From the NCBI GenBank assembly GCA_030704615.1, contig CM060731.1, forward strand, positions 68,924,756-68,988,755: a stretch of 64,000 nt of DNA, in the 5' to 3' direction. The first letter of the stretch is position 1; each line of letters starts with the position of its first letter. Under the pieces are notes generated by a model. The model made no database searches and was not told the DNA's origin. It worked only from the letters and a program-made list of their open reading frames with translations. Of this stretch, positions 23,116 to 34,400 are shown one piece after another. The DNA comes from Takakia lepidozioides (lineage: Eukaryota; Streptophyta; Takakiopsida; Takakiales; Takakiaceae). The position numbers and the translations under genes are program-made.

Positions 23116-23635
23116 AGAGATCCCATGTTTTGTTTTTTTCTGGAAGAAAAATGGCGGATCCGCATTTCAACATTCAATTTTCACAAGCCACATCAATCAA
23201 TAACAACATACCCAAATACCCTTACATTCACTGTATGAACTTTCAAGCATCCACCTTGGGATTGGATCTTGGTGGGTTAAGGCTAGCATTTGACAATATT
23301 CATGCAAGTTCATCAAGGGCTCTATCCAAAGCCACACCACGAGAAACAAACAAACATGTCCAAATTTAAGATGCTGAACAAACTTGTGCACAGGGCTGTC
23401 CCTCTCATCAAGCTCATTAAAATTCGTATTCACTTCCATCTTCAAGCTTTGGAGAAGCTCCACCACCCAAACCCAGAATTAGGACAGCACCAGAATCAGT
23501 AAAAAATCACCCCTTCAGTCAAGTGCAATTGTGGGCTGATTTCCCACCTATGCCGGGTAGACCCCACTATTAGGAAATGGTGGATGGTCTGAGTAGCTAC
23601 ACAGATCAATGAATGAAGCAAGACACTAGCATCTT
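23116..23635. other. No gene seen
   Basis: Spacer between the dispersed repeat and the DYW end of the next PPR pseudogene. Short frames only. Confidence 0.55.
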
Positions 23636-23639
23636 TCCA

Positions 23640-25550
23640 AGAAAACATCCTTTCACCAGTAATCACCACAAGAACAAATCCCATCTTCAAAGTGGTGGAA
23701 AGTAGTTAGCGTCCCAATCTTTGAGATGAATTTGGTGGAGGTGTGGCAGTATCCACACACTTGAAGATTCTTGATGAGTCGTGTTGATCAGCCCAAAACC
23801 AATGGCCAACTTCTCACTGTGGTGGCAAACAGAAAATTCTTTTCCTCCACATCATGCAGTAAAAAGCGTGTGTCAAGCACATACCCCGCCTCCATCTTCT
23901 CCCCAGACAATCTTCTCAGCTTAGCATGGATTTCCTTAATTCTGGGATGCAACTTGTCATCTGGCTCCTTTCTAACCCCTCTGACCTTCATCATTCTTCT
24001 CACCTTTGCAGTATCATCCCACCTGCCAGCTGCAGCATAGATATTTGATATAGCACCACATAAGTCGCGGCATCCTGTTCATCCCACTTGAGGATAGATG
24101 TTGCCACACATTCAGCCATCTCCACATTGCCATGGATTCTGCAGGCACCAAGCACGGCCTTCCACACCACAACATCTGGATTGATTGGCATTTTATTAAT
24201 CAGGTCCACTGCCTCATCTAGTTGTCCCGCACGTCCAAGAAGGTCCATCATGCAGCCAAAGTGCTATACTGTCGGAGTGACACCATGATCTTCACTCAGG
24301 GAATCGAAGTAGCATCTACCTTCATTCAGAAGGCCAGTGTGGCTGCATGCAAAGAGAACACATACTGCTTCAAGCCGTTCTTTTGCATTCCTTCAAATAG
24401 TTGCAGGACCTCCCTATGACAACCATGTTGTGCATATCCTGCGATCATTGCATTCCACGACACCACATCTCATTCAACCATATTGTCGAACACTCCTTTT
24501 GCATCCTCCATGCACCCACATTTGGCATACATGTCCACCAGGGCAGTGTTCAGGATGACATCTAGTACAAATCTAGTTTTGACGATGTCACCATGGACCT
24601 CTTCCCCCTTTTCCAGGGCTCCTAGGCTTGGACACGCATTGCAAACGCAAACAAATGTGTTGCGGTTGGGCTTCACCCCTTCGCACATCAATTGCTCATA
24701 GGTCTCCAAAGCCTCCATCCCGCATCCTTGTTGTGCATATCCTGCAATCATCGCATTCCACAACACCACATCTCATTCAGCCATACTATCAAACACTCCC
24801 TTTGCATCCTCGATGCACTCACATTTGACATACATGTCCAGCAGGGCAGTGTTCAGGATGACATCTAGTACAAATCCAGCTTTGACGATTCACATGCATG
24901 GACCTCATTGCACCTTTCCAAAGCTGTCAGGCTTGCACACGCATTGCAAATGCACACAAACGTTGCGGTTGGGCTTCACCCCCTCGCACATCAATTGCTC
25001 ATAGGTCTCCAACGCGTCCATCACGCGCCCCTTGCTGTGCATATTCTGCAATCAGCGCCCTCCACGACACCACATCTCCTTCAGCCATACTGTCAAAAAC
25101 TCCCTTTGCATCCTCGATGCACTCGCATTTGACATACATGTCCAACAGGGTAGTGTTCAGAATGACATTGGGTACAATTCCAGATGTGACGATGTCACCA
25201 TGGACCACTTTGCACCTTTCCAGAGCTGCCAGGCTTGCACATGCATTGCAAATGCAAACAAACGTTATGCGGTCGGGCTTCACCCTTCCCCCATCATTTG
25301 CTCATAGGTCCGAGTCCCGCCCCTTGCTGTGCATATCCTGCAATCATCGCCCTCCACGGCACCACATTTCTTTCAGCCATACTGTCGAAAACTCCCTTTG
25401 CATCCTCGATGCACTCACATTTGACATACATGTCCAGCAGGGCTGTGTTCAGGATGACATCTGGTACAAATCAGCTTTGACGATGTCACCATGGACCTCA
25501 TTGCACCTTTCCAGGGCTGCCAGGCTTGCACACGCATTACAAATGCAAAC
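23640..25550 (-). pseudogene. PPR-DYW gene relic with homogenised repeats
   Basis: On the minus strand the 3' end encodes [12 protein letters not shown], a frame change, then [15 protein letters not shown] (a Tyr within the usual CGDCH; both Cys and the His remain) and [16 protein letters not shown] with a stop near 23640. An E+ frame at 23788-24003 (HPRIKEIHAKLRRLSGEKME, GYVLDTRFLLHDVEEKN) and an E frame at 24000-24251 (MDLLGRAGQLDEAVDLINKM, ACRIHGNVEMAE) precede it. Upstream, at least four repeat blocks with MYAKCGC/MYVKCEC motifs lie near 24.53, 24.83, 25.13 and 25.42 kb, about 300 bases apart. Multiple frame breaks. Confidence 0.85.
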
Positions 25551-25699
25551 AAACATCAACAAGCTTTTCCTCATCTATGTTATCTGTTTTTGGATACTTT
25601 CCTGCTGCCACATCGGCAATAACTTGTCAAAGTCACTCCTAACCACCACAGATACACCCAACAAGCTAACTTACAGAATTCAATATGCATCTCAGGGCC

Positions 25700-27250
25700 G
25701 AGTCTGATGAGAGGGCAAAACAGGCAGATTCAGCCATATTGTTGAACACTCCTTCCACATTTGGCATACATGTCCACAAGGGTATTGTTCATAATTACAT
25801 TTGGTACATTTCCAGCTTTGACGGTGCAACCATGGACCTCTTTGCCCTTTTCCAGGGCTGCCAGGCTTGCACACACACACAAAAGTTATGTGGTCAGAAA
25901 AGTATTCATTCCATAGCTTCTCCTCATCCCTGTTACCTGTTTTTGGCTGCTTTCTTGTTGTGAGGGAAAAACTGGGTGAAATGTGTTGAAGAAGCTGCCT
26001 TGATTAGCAATGCCTGATTTTATCAATTGTGCCGCTACTTCTGCGGCTTCCAGTTGACCATCTACCCATGCAGGTTTCTTGTAGCTATCGATCCACATGG
26101 AATCACAGGTACTCTTGTGCTTGAAATCTGGCCTCTTGGATGAATCTGGACCCACACTCTATCCCTGCTCCGAGCTAATGAGCTAACTGACAAAATCATA
26201 GGTAATCTTGTGCTTGAAATCTGGCCCTCTTGGATGCTTTTGTACACACACTCTAATAGGTCTCCAAAGCCTCCATCCCATGCCCCTGCTGTGCATACCC
26301 TGCAAGCATAGTGTTCCACGACACCACATTTCTTTCAACCACAGTGTTGAAAACTCCCTTTGCATCCTCGATCCACCCACATTTGGCATATGTCCATCAG
26401 GGCAGTGTTCAGGATGAATCTGGTGCAATTCCAGCTTTGACAATGTCACCATGGACCTCTTTCCCATTTTCCAGGACTCCCAAGTTTGCACACGCATTGC
26501 AACCTTGGTACAATTCCAGCTTTGATGATGTGACCATGCACCCTTTGCCCTTTTCCAGGGCTGCCAGGCTTGCACAAGCATTACAAATGCACACAAACGT
26601 GATGTGGTCGCGCTTCACCCCTTACCCATCATTTGCTCATAGGTCTCCAAGGCCTCCATCCCGCGCCCCTGCTGTGCATATCCTGCAAGCATGACATTCC
26701 ATGCTACCAAATCTCATTCAATCATACTGTTGAACACTTCATCCGCATCTTTGATGCACCCACATTTGGCATACATGTCCATGAGGGTATTGTTCAGGAT
26801 CACATCTGGTACAATTCCAGCTTTGGCGATGCAACCATGCACCTCTTGGCCCTTTTCCAGGGCTGCCAGGCTTGCACACGAACTGCAAACGCACACAAAC
26901 GTGATTTGGCTTCACCCCTTCCCCCATCATTTGCTCATAGGTCTCCAAAGCCTCCATCCCACGCCCCTGCTGTGCATACCCCTGCAAGCATCGCGTTCCA
27001 CGACACCACATCTTGTTCAGCCATGGTGTTGAAATTAACTCCCTTCGTATCCTTAATGCACCCACATTTGGCATGCATGTCCACCAGGGCAGTGTTCAGG
27101 ATGACATCTGGTACAATAACAGTTTTGGCGATGTCACCACGGACCTCTTTCCCCTTTTCCAGAGCTCCCAGGCTTTGCACACGCACTGCAAACGCACACA
27201 AGCGTGATGTGGTCGGGCTTCACCCCTTCGCACATCAATTGCTCATAGGT
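25700..27250 (-). pseudogene. Further PPR repeat debris
   Basis: Minus-strand pieces with KGKEVHG, MYAKCGCIKDADEVFNSM (about 26.71-26.90 kb), EVRGDIAKTVIVPDVILNTA and MHAKCGCIKDTKG (about 26.93-27.20 kb) and other broken units near 25.76 and 26.39 kb. They are interrupted by the shared non-PPR segment at 25.89-26.17 kb. The array's upstream edge is about 27.28 kb. Confidence 0.8.
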
Positions 27251-27299
27251 CTCCAAGTCCTCCAGAAAAGTAGACTTGGCTAGTGCGCTTGTCAGACAT

Positions 27300-27990
27300 T
27301 GATTTCAGTCTAGAGAAAATTAAATATGTGATAACACTAGAGTACCGTCACTATAACTTGCATTGGGGGAAGTGTGTGAAAGGGGAGGAAATTTAGACTA
27401 CCTAACATGTTAGCATATAAGATGCACATGAGAAACAACAGTACTTGATCCATGGAAATTAGCAGTCCTGACCTCTAATTAGTAATGTCTTATGAAAGTA
27501 TTGATGGAGTCTAACAAACAGCTTCAAATTCATAATGGGTGCCAGTAGTAGATCAGGCAGCCCATGGGTGTAATTTGAAGGGGTGCTTGCCCTTCATCGG
27601 CACTTTTCAAGTGTTTTATTTACACTTGCAGTGATTTCATCTGAAAGGCATGCAACTTGCAGTTTGGTCATTGAATAGAAGGCAAATGTTGAAATGCCCT
27701 TGAGAATGAGATATATATTTCATTGCTCTGTGCCAAGTTCACAGCAACAAACAAGTAGAGACACACTCCGCTATGATGAACCCTACTAGTTACAATTACT
27801 AACTTTGCAAGTGGGGGGACCATTGCATCCTAGAATTGCAAGCACATTGATTTCAAACGAACAACATCCTGAAAGGGAATTAGACATATGAGGCTATTCC
27901 ATGCACGAGCGTGTACATTATTGGTCCCCCTCAGGGCCACTATGCTTAAATGTAAAAACTTAAGTACTAGCTATGCAAGTGACAGTGGAA
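27300..27990. other. No gene seen
   Basis: AT-richer spacer upstream of the PPR array; nothing recognisable in it. Confidence 0.6.
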
Positions 27991-27992
27991 TA

Positions 27993-28777
27993 GGGCCAGT
28001 TTACACGAGGGCCCAGGCCCAAGACCAAGCTAGAAACAAGAAATCATATTGGACAAGAGCATCTAATCGGGCCCAAGCGGTTTACACGAGGGTCCGGGCC
28101 CAAGACCAAGAAAATGACATGGCTACCTAGATGGCATGATTTATGGCGCCAAATTCTTGGGCCCAACCCAACAAAAGGAACGCTCATGGGATGCAGACCC
28201 AACTCTTTCCCCTGGGCCCAAGAAACCTAGCATTAAAATATATTTGTTTAAGCCTATCACAACCGTAGGATGGAAATAGGTCACAGATGGGGTTGTACGC
28301 AGATAGAGACTAGAGACACTCGACGGCCACCACACGACACAGGTGCTGCCATGTAGAATTATCACCCCTCTCTATCTTGGACCTTCTCTTTCCATGATGA
28401 AAGTCATCAACAATCTAGCATATTGCAATCGTTTATAATCGTTCAAGTTGCAATTCCAAAATGGTTATAATCATGTGCTTAAGGCCATGAAGAGGACCAA
28501 GGCCATATGAATATTATTACTTCTTGCTTCCATGGTTCAGAGATTCAAGATTTGATGGGAGTCATCGCGAAGTGAAGAACAGAGACAGTGGAGGGCGGGA
28601 GAGTGGCTGATATAGTGTAGGTTGGGCCTCAGGCTTGGGCCCAATAGGTTTACACGGAGAGGGCCCAATTCCTTAGAAATTATATTGTAATCAGTTGATT
28701 CAGCCCAATTGTGGTCTCAAAAGGTGTAGTCTTGGGCCCATGATTTCTTGGGCCCACGCCCTCGTGTAAACTGACCC
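27993..28777. mobile_element. Nonautonomous TIR element of 785 bases, candidate TA duplication
   Basis: The left end GGGCCAGTTTACACGAGGGC and the right end (reverse complement) GGGTCAGTTTACACGAGGGC match at 19 of 20 bases. Both are followed closely by GGGCCCAAG. TA flanks both sides (27991-27992 and 28778-28779), consistent with a 2-base duplication. A second copy of the left-end motif starts near 28079, so the terminal motif is tandemly repeated. There is no transposase inside. The superfamily is not assigned. Confidence 0.8.
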
Positions 28778-28779
28778 TA

Positions 28780-30220
28780 ACAATCCCATGGGCGCTATTT
28801 TCAAGCACTCCTGTAATATGCGGTCGGAGAGAGTATATATAGTAGTGCTTATAGCTCAAGGCCTCTCACTGGAAATCCTTACAATTCAAAGTGTACGCTC
28901 ATCGATCGAGAGTATTCCAAACAAATGAGGTCCACGGTCCACAGTGTCAGCCCTACCTTTTTAGGCAAAAAAAAAGCTAGAAAGCACCAAAAAATGTTGG
29001 CCCGTGACACCCCTATACCAAAACCAGGGCCAAAAATAAAAAACTTCGCCACAAAGTGGCGGTTCCCTAGGCAATGGTGCCAAAAAGCTCAAGGGGAAAC
29101 CCCCCCCCCCCCCCTTTACGCCTAAGAACTAGGGAGCAATGCGCCCTATATCCAAGGGCTGGCGCACCATCGCACCAAGAATCAGCATGATTTTGCCACG
29201 TACAGTACCTAAGTTATAGATCTCCACCGTCCGATCGCCAGCCATTAGCAGGATGTCTAGAGGGGCAGCCCGTCGCCAGAGCTCCGTCCCCAAGAATGCT
29301 AGTGTCACATCCTTCACTCGCTGCGAGTTGTTGTCGCCAGGTTTTAGGGTGTTGTAAGTTTGTAAATTGTTATTTTTTTGTGAAGTTTGGAGCGGGACTT
29401 GAAGGGAGCTTCAATGCAAGGCGGCAGCATGCTGATGCATTACTGTTGCGGAGGAGAAGTGGTGGCCCGCGATGAAGGAAAAGTGACGGGGGGCGGCAGA
29501 CAAAGTAGAACATTCACCCTCTACGCCCCCATTTCCTTTACTATGTGGTTTGTAGCTTTCAAGTCTTGGAATCTCTAAGGCGGATTTTGCATGGCAGACT
29601 GGCAGTGGCTGTACCTGGCAGCTATATGCTTATAACTTCGGCAAATTAGGAGAGACTCAAAGGAAGACATTGTGCAATATGGATGTTGGGTTCTCGAGTT
29701 AGGCTTGCAATTAAAGAGGGTGGCTTCTGCTCAGTACTACCATTGCCCATTGTGTTGCGTGCCTTCTGTTCACCGTGTTATGTTTGCTTGGATGCTGCCA
29801 TTTAGGGTTGTAACTTGTCAACAAAGGTCGTGGATGTTGTAGTGTAGCGAATTGCGCTTTCTATGGGGAATCTAGGCTTCATAAGTCTCAGGGCAATGTC
29901 GAAAACTACAGCTAAGCGCATGTCTGCGCATTCTTTCCTTGACAAATACATGGTGAGCTCGAATATGGGCAATGCCCAGCCCCTGCGATTGATTTGTGAT
30001 TCCATGTCTTTGTCTTCTGATGCTGAGGGACAGAGTACAATCAAACCTGGATAACTGTTATGCTCCAAGAGTATAGAATGTATAACATTAGGCAATTGTA
30101 TCAAATAACAGTAAAACAGGCTGAAATTTTATAATGTAACAATTAGAAATGTAACATTAAATGAGGTCAATCAGATACAAGATAACATTTACAGAGATGG
30201 CAGAAAATATGATACAATGT
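28780..30220. other. No gene seen; C run at 29100-29114
   Basis: A 15-base C run lies at 29100-29114. Short frames on both strands (for example 29802-30104 minus) have no recognised motif. The 30.06-30.22 kb part may be the 3' flank of the pogo/Tigger remnant. Confidence 0.5.
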
Positions 30221-30224
30221 TTGT

Positions 30225-30960
30225 CTACCGGCAATTCGTCTGCTTAGCAAGATGCAATTCTTTCTCCATGGATAATCGCTTTGAAAGAGCAGCACCAGTA
30301 TCGTAAGCCTGTTGTGCAAGATACAATTGAACCGTTTCTATAGCCCTTTTGACCTTATAGTAAGAGACTGAAGTTACATCCGAGGCTACTAATTCTTCTT
30401 CATCATCCTCTGGATTTTCTTCACTTGGTGTGACCAAATCCCATATTTCTTTTGTCGGATCAAATGACTCAGTCAAATTGAATTCATCTTCAAACTCAAC
30501 ATATTCCAGAGCGTCCATTGGCGTAGTAGGCGAGTCAACGTCACGATGGACCGAGAGGTCATGAGCAAACTGTTCTAATAACCTGTCAATCTCTGCAAGC
30601 TCAGCCTGGAGACCATGTACAAGTGAACGGTTACTCTCATCGCCATTCAAATTGGGTAAGAAAAACAGGCCACAATGCCTCCAGTAATGCCTAATTGCGT
30701 CACAAGTTACAAACTCACACCATGCTTTCTCAAGCATTTACCACGGCTTGTTATACATCAATAGATGGGTCCCTATTATCCATCAAAGCCTCAATTTGGT
30801 GATTTATGAAAAGCCTCTTGTACTGAGCCTTAAAACTTTTGATGATGTGCATCCATGGGCTGCCACTTTCTGGTATTGGGTAGTTGCAACGAAGAGTGGA
30901 CCAAAAAGTTGAAGATGTAGCCAACATAAAAGTACATAAGATAAAAATAAATAAAAATCG
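30225..30960 (-). pseudogene. pogo/Tigger-like (DDE_1) transposase, C-terminal remnant
   Basis: The upstream piece (30751-30993) carries SPWMHIIKSFKAQYKRLFIN, and after a frame change plus stop near 30745 the next piece starts MLEKAWCEFV and CDAIRHYWRHCGLFF. A block of the form IxSFKxxYRR, then a short helix, then xAWxxV...IxxCWRHxGI is characteristic of the end of the Tigger/pogo and CENP-B-like DDE_1 transposases. An acidic C-terminal tail follows (DDEEELV). The catalytic domain is absent here. Confidence 0.6.
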
Positions 30961-31136
30961 TGAAAAAAAACCAAAACATGGATTCACTTGCACTATATCA
31001 TGTAGAACGTCTATTAGTGGGATACTGTCATTTCAAATGGGAAAAAGAAAGATGTTATGGAGGATATATGCCTTGACGTAATTACTGTTATCTATTCTAA
31101 AACAATCCCTAGTAGTTTAGGGCGATTGTAGCAGCA

Positions 31137-32336
31137 CCCCCCCCCCCCCCCCCAGTGCTAAATCTAAACTGACGTGCCGTTTTCGGGTAGCTGCCCCCCG
31201 CCATTTTGCCGTTTTGCCATTTTCGCACTTCGCTCTCGCTCTCTCTTGCTTTGGCAGCGTCACGCTCTTGTGCTCCTTCTTTTTAGGTGTCTTTGGCGAC
31301 TAGATCCTCTTTGTTTCCTGAAGGTCTTGTACTTTGGAGGCCTAGGGCCCTTCATCTGATACTAGAATGTCTCACCAAGACTAGGTCTGTGGAAGTTCTC
31401 ACGCATGTCCTCATTGTGCAAAACAAAGAGACGTCCCCACCCACTGCCATAACCGAAATGGCCGCCCCCTTTATTTTTCTATGCCTCTCTGTTTGAACTT
31501 GGGCTGCAGGTTGCAGAAAACATGGCACCATCTTCAGATTCTGAAAATTTTCCAGGCTGGAAGCGACGGTGCCATAGTATTTGGCTGGACGCCCAGATTA
31601 TCAAACTAGTTTACCACACTGTCCATCTCTCTTCCATTGCAACAACACCCATCAATATTTTCTCCTCTGTACTTGCTGGCAGCATGGGTCTACGACCATA
31701 CCTGCAGCACATTTCATATCATTTAATATCAGTTTTCAACCGGATTCCATCAGTCATCAGTTGGATTTTCATCAGTACCAAAAGTTCAACAAAGGTGGGT
31801 TATTTTCAATCTTCCTGACAATGCTGCTCGGAAATATGAACAAACCCTTACGAAGGAGATGATCTGGGGTATCCACGGAGGAAGCTCGACCTTCCCCCTC
31901 ACTAAAGTTTAAATTTCCTGGACTTGTGGCAAAATTTGATTTGGTCAAGATGGCTGACATTTTAGCAACACCCCAGATCTTTGCACTTCTTGATAAACTG
32001 ATCAAGACGAACCCCTTGCATTGCAACTCCTTCAGAGTTCCCCTTCATTCAAAACGAATTGATGCAATAGTACATTTTCCTTTGTGCGAAAATGTAGCAG
32101 GCTGCTGATGAAACTGTGGACCGTCGCATCCAAAAGAAGGCTGGAGATGAAGGAGCGAGGAAAAACGGCGAGGGAAAACGGGCAGGGGCAGGAACGACGG
32201 TTTAAAACTAACATTCTGCGCTAAAAATCTGCTATGCTAACATTTTGGTGCGGCCGGGGTACAACTAGTTGGAACGACAGTTAGGAAAACGGGCCTGCTA
32301 CCGGCTTAGCAGGTCTGCTATGCTAGCAGCTCGCTG

Positions 32337-32369
<33 letters not shown>
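31137..32369. repeat. Segment bracketed by a C17 run and a G32 run
   Basis: C17 lies at 31137-31153 and G32 at 32338-32369, i.e. inverted homopolymers 1.2 kb apart. Just inside each, reading inward, are GCTAA then, 14-16 bases on, CGTTTTC. That similarity is weak but in matching order. No gene is recognised between them. Confidence 0.45.
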
Positions 32370-32689
32370 CTTATAGAGTTGGATCAAAATGTTATGAGAT
32401 CCCACCTGGCTACAGATATGCTACATATTATGCAATATGGCGATTTCTTCATTAGTACTCTGGAGGCCGCATCAATAGTTCTCCAAATCTTGGTGAGAAG
32501 ATTGATGTCAAAAGGGGGCTCCATGAAAGCCAAGGCATTGCTTTTCATACACAACTTAAACGTACCTACGCCAAAAATTCATTATGACCCAACCTTGTAT
32601 ACACACACTTTAGGTTAGATATTAATGGCGTTTCATCTTGCATCATCTATGTCCAATGGCGATTGATAATGATACATGCTTGTTTTCAT
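32370..32689. other. No gene seen
   Basis: Short spacer containing one 79-codon open frame without motifs. Confidence 0.5.
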
Positions 32690-32693
32690 CTAA

Positions 32694-33493
32694 CCCTTAA
32701 TTTCCCAGGTGACCTGAATCGGGTCATTCTGAATTTTCAGTTCTACCTATTCTGCAGATCTAATCTGATGGGGCCCACTACTGAATGACAAGGGATTTGT
32801 CTCGAGTATGATGCAAAAAAAACAAATTAAGAAAAAACAAAAGCTACGACCTACAAAAAAATACCTTAGATCACTCATTTACGTTTTGGCCCTGAAAAGG
32901 GCTTGTTGACTGCTGATGTGGCAGGTAAACAAGCCCAAAAGAGTTTGCACTCCAAAAAGCCATTTTTGGCAGAAAATTAGTAATTTTGTAAAAAACACTT
33001 CACCTTGTGGTGTGTGAGCATTACATCACATCCACCGTTGGCTTTTAAAAAATTTGTAGAAAAAAAAGTACTTCATTTGGAGGCACAATTTCTTCTTGTC
33101 ATTTTCGAGATTTCAACCCCTATGTAATTGCATGCAAAGCAACTATAGGTGAAAAAATCAGTTGGACCTGCAATTTAGTCGGGTCATAGCCACTCCACTA
33201 TTAATTTGGAAATGGTGGGTCTCGGGGCAAGCAAAAAGCTAGGTTTTGATTTGGTCAAACCTATTTCTTTCTCATTTTTTCTTTGGGACCTGATATTTGA
33301 GGTCCAACGTTATAATCCCACAATTTCCACGGTGGACTTGGCTCATTTTTTGGTATGTCATGCATAAATGAGCTGCCCCCTGCTATAAGGCTTGAATCTC
33401 TGGATGATTTTTGGTAGGTTTCTAGGGGCAATTTACTGCAGCTGGGTACCCAAAATTGTTCAAAAGTCCAAAAAGGGCTTGGGAAACTAAGGG
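32694..33493. mobile_element. Nonautonomous piggyBac-type element (MITE), 800 bases
   Basis: Terminal inverted repeats CCCTTAATTTCCCAGG (32694-32709) and, reverse-complemented, CCCTTAGTTTCCCAAG (33478-33493) match at 14 of 16 bases. The right flank is TTAA (33494-33497) and the left flank CTAA (32690-32693), a TTAA with one change. Subterminal GACCTGAATCGGGTC is shared with the candidate end at 7.74 kb. The interior is noncoding. Confidence 0.75.
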
Positions 33494-33498
33494 TTAAA

Positions 33499-33573
33499 AA
33501 CCATCATCCTTAAACATTAATCATCATATTTAAACATTAATCATCATGTTTAAACATTAATCATCATGTTTAA
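33499..33573 (+). repeat. 20-base minisatellite
   Basis: Three and a fraction units of TTAAACATTAATCATCATGT, starting at 33510, 33530, 33550 and 33570, immediately beyond the TTAA that borders the 800-base element. Each unit contains TTAA. Confidence 0.9.
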
Positions 33574-33894
33574 TGTGTCTAGAACCTGTTTAATGCGTCC
33601 AAGACCAATCAAACGAAGCCCAAGCCTACTAACTCTCAGTATTCTACACTAGCACATAGTCTGAAATGAGAGTCTCTCATGTTAGTTCTACAATGTTATG
33701 CTAGGTGGACATTATACTGGTCGCCACCTCTGCACTTAATCCCAAAAATATTACCCCACATGCACGCCTAGCAAAAATGAAGAAAAAGGGTCCACACTTA
33801 TGGTTATATAACATTGAGGTCCTCAAGGAGCATATAAGGCAGATACAAAAAAAACTACAAAAGTTTCAAGTGGCCATCTCGGCCACTTTCTCAT

Positions 33895-34400
33895 AAAAAT
33901 TCTAACGATGACCGAAGGTTGGAAGCTAGTTTAGCGTAGAGCAGGAATAGGGTGCCATAGTGCCACGTCATCGTAGCCACGTCATCGTCGTCGTCAATTT
34001 CTTTGGATTCTGCCCGGAATGCCCGCGCGAAATAGGCCAATAGAAATCGTCGCGCCAACGTTTTAGGAATTGCCCGCAATGCCCGGATCTTGATCTTCTT
34101 GAACTGCAGGAGCTCTGCGTTTTCCGCCATCGTTCACCTTGCAAGCACAGGCATGGATAGCTGAAGGAGGAGGGATCGAGTGTGGGTCCAAATTCATAGA
34201 TCGATCCGACATTATCTGACTACAGACACAAGCAGCACACACAACAGGTTATTGTCAGGCTGTGTTTCAATCTCTGCCTCCTATTAGTACCATGATTTGG
34301 TATTCTTCCTGATATTTACAAGGTTCTTGCGAGAGTCAGCTTGGTCTTGCCAGGCCGTGTTTCAATCTCTGCCTGCTTAGAGATCCACGCCGACCTTGTT
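33895..34400. repeat. Inverted dispersed repeat, copy 2 (mate at 22.7-23.02 kb)
   Basis: CGATGACCGAAGGTTGG, AGCTAGTTTAGCGTAGAGCAGG, GGGTGCCATAGTGCCACGTCAT and, further right, TTTACAAGGTTCTTGC, GAGTCAGCTTGGTCTTGCC and GCCGTGTTTCAATCTC are reverse complements of blocks at 22.7-23.02 kb. This copy carries an extra interior stretch and a duplicated GTGTTTCAATCTCTGCC. Confidence 0.8.
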
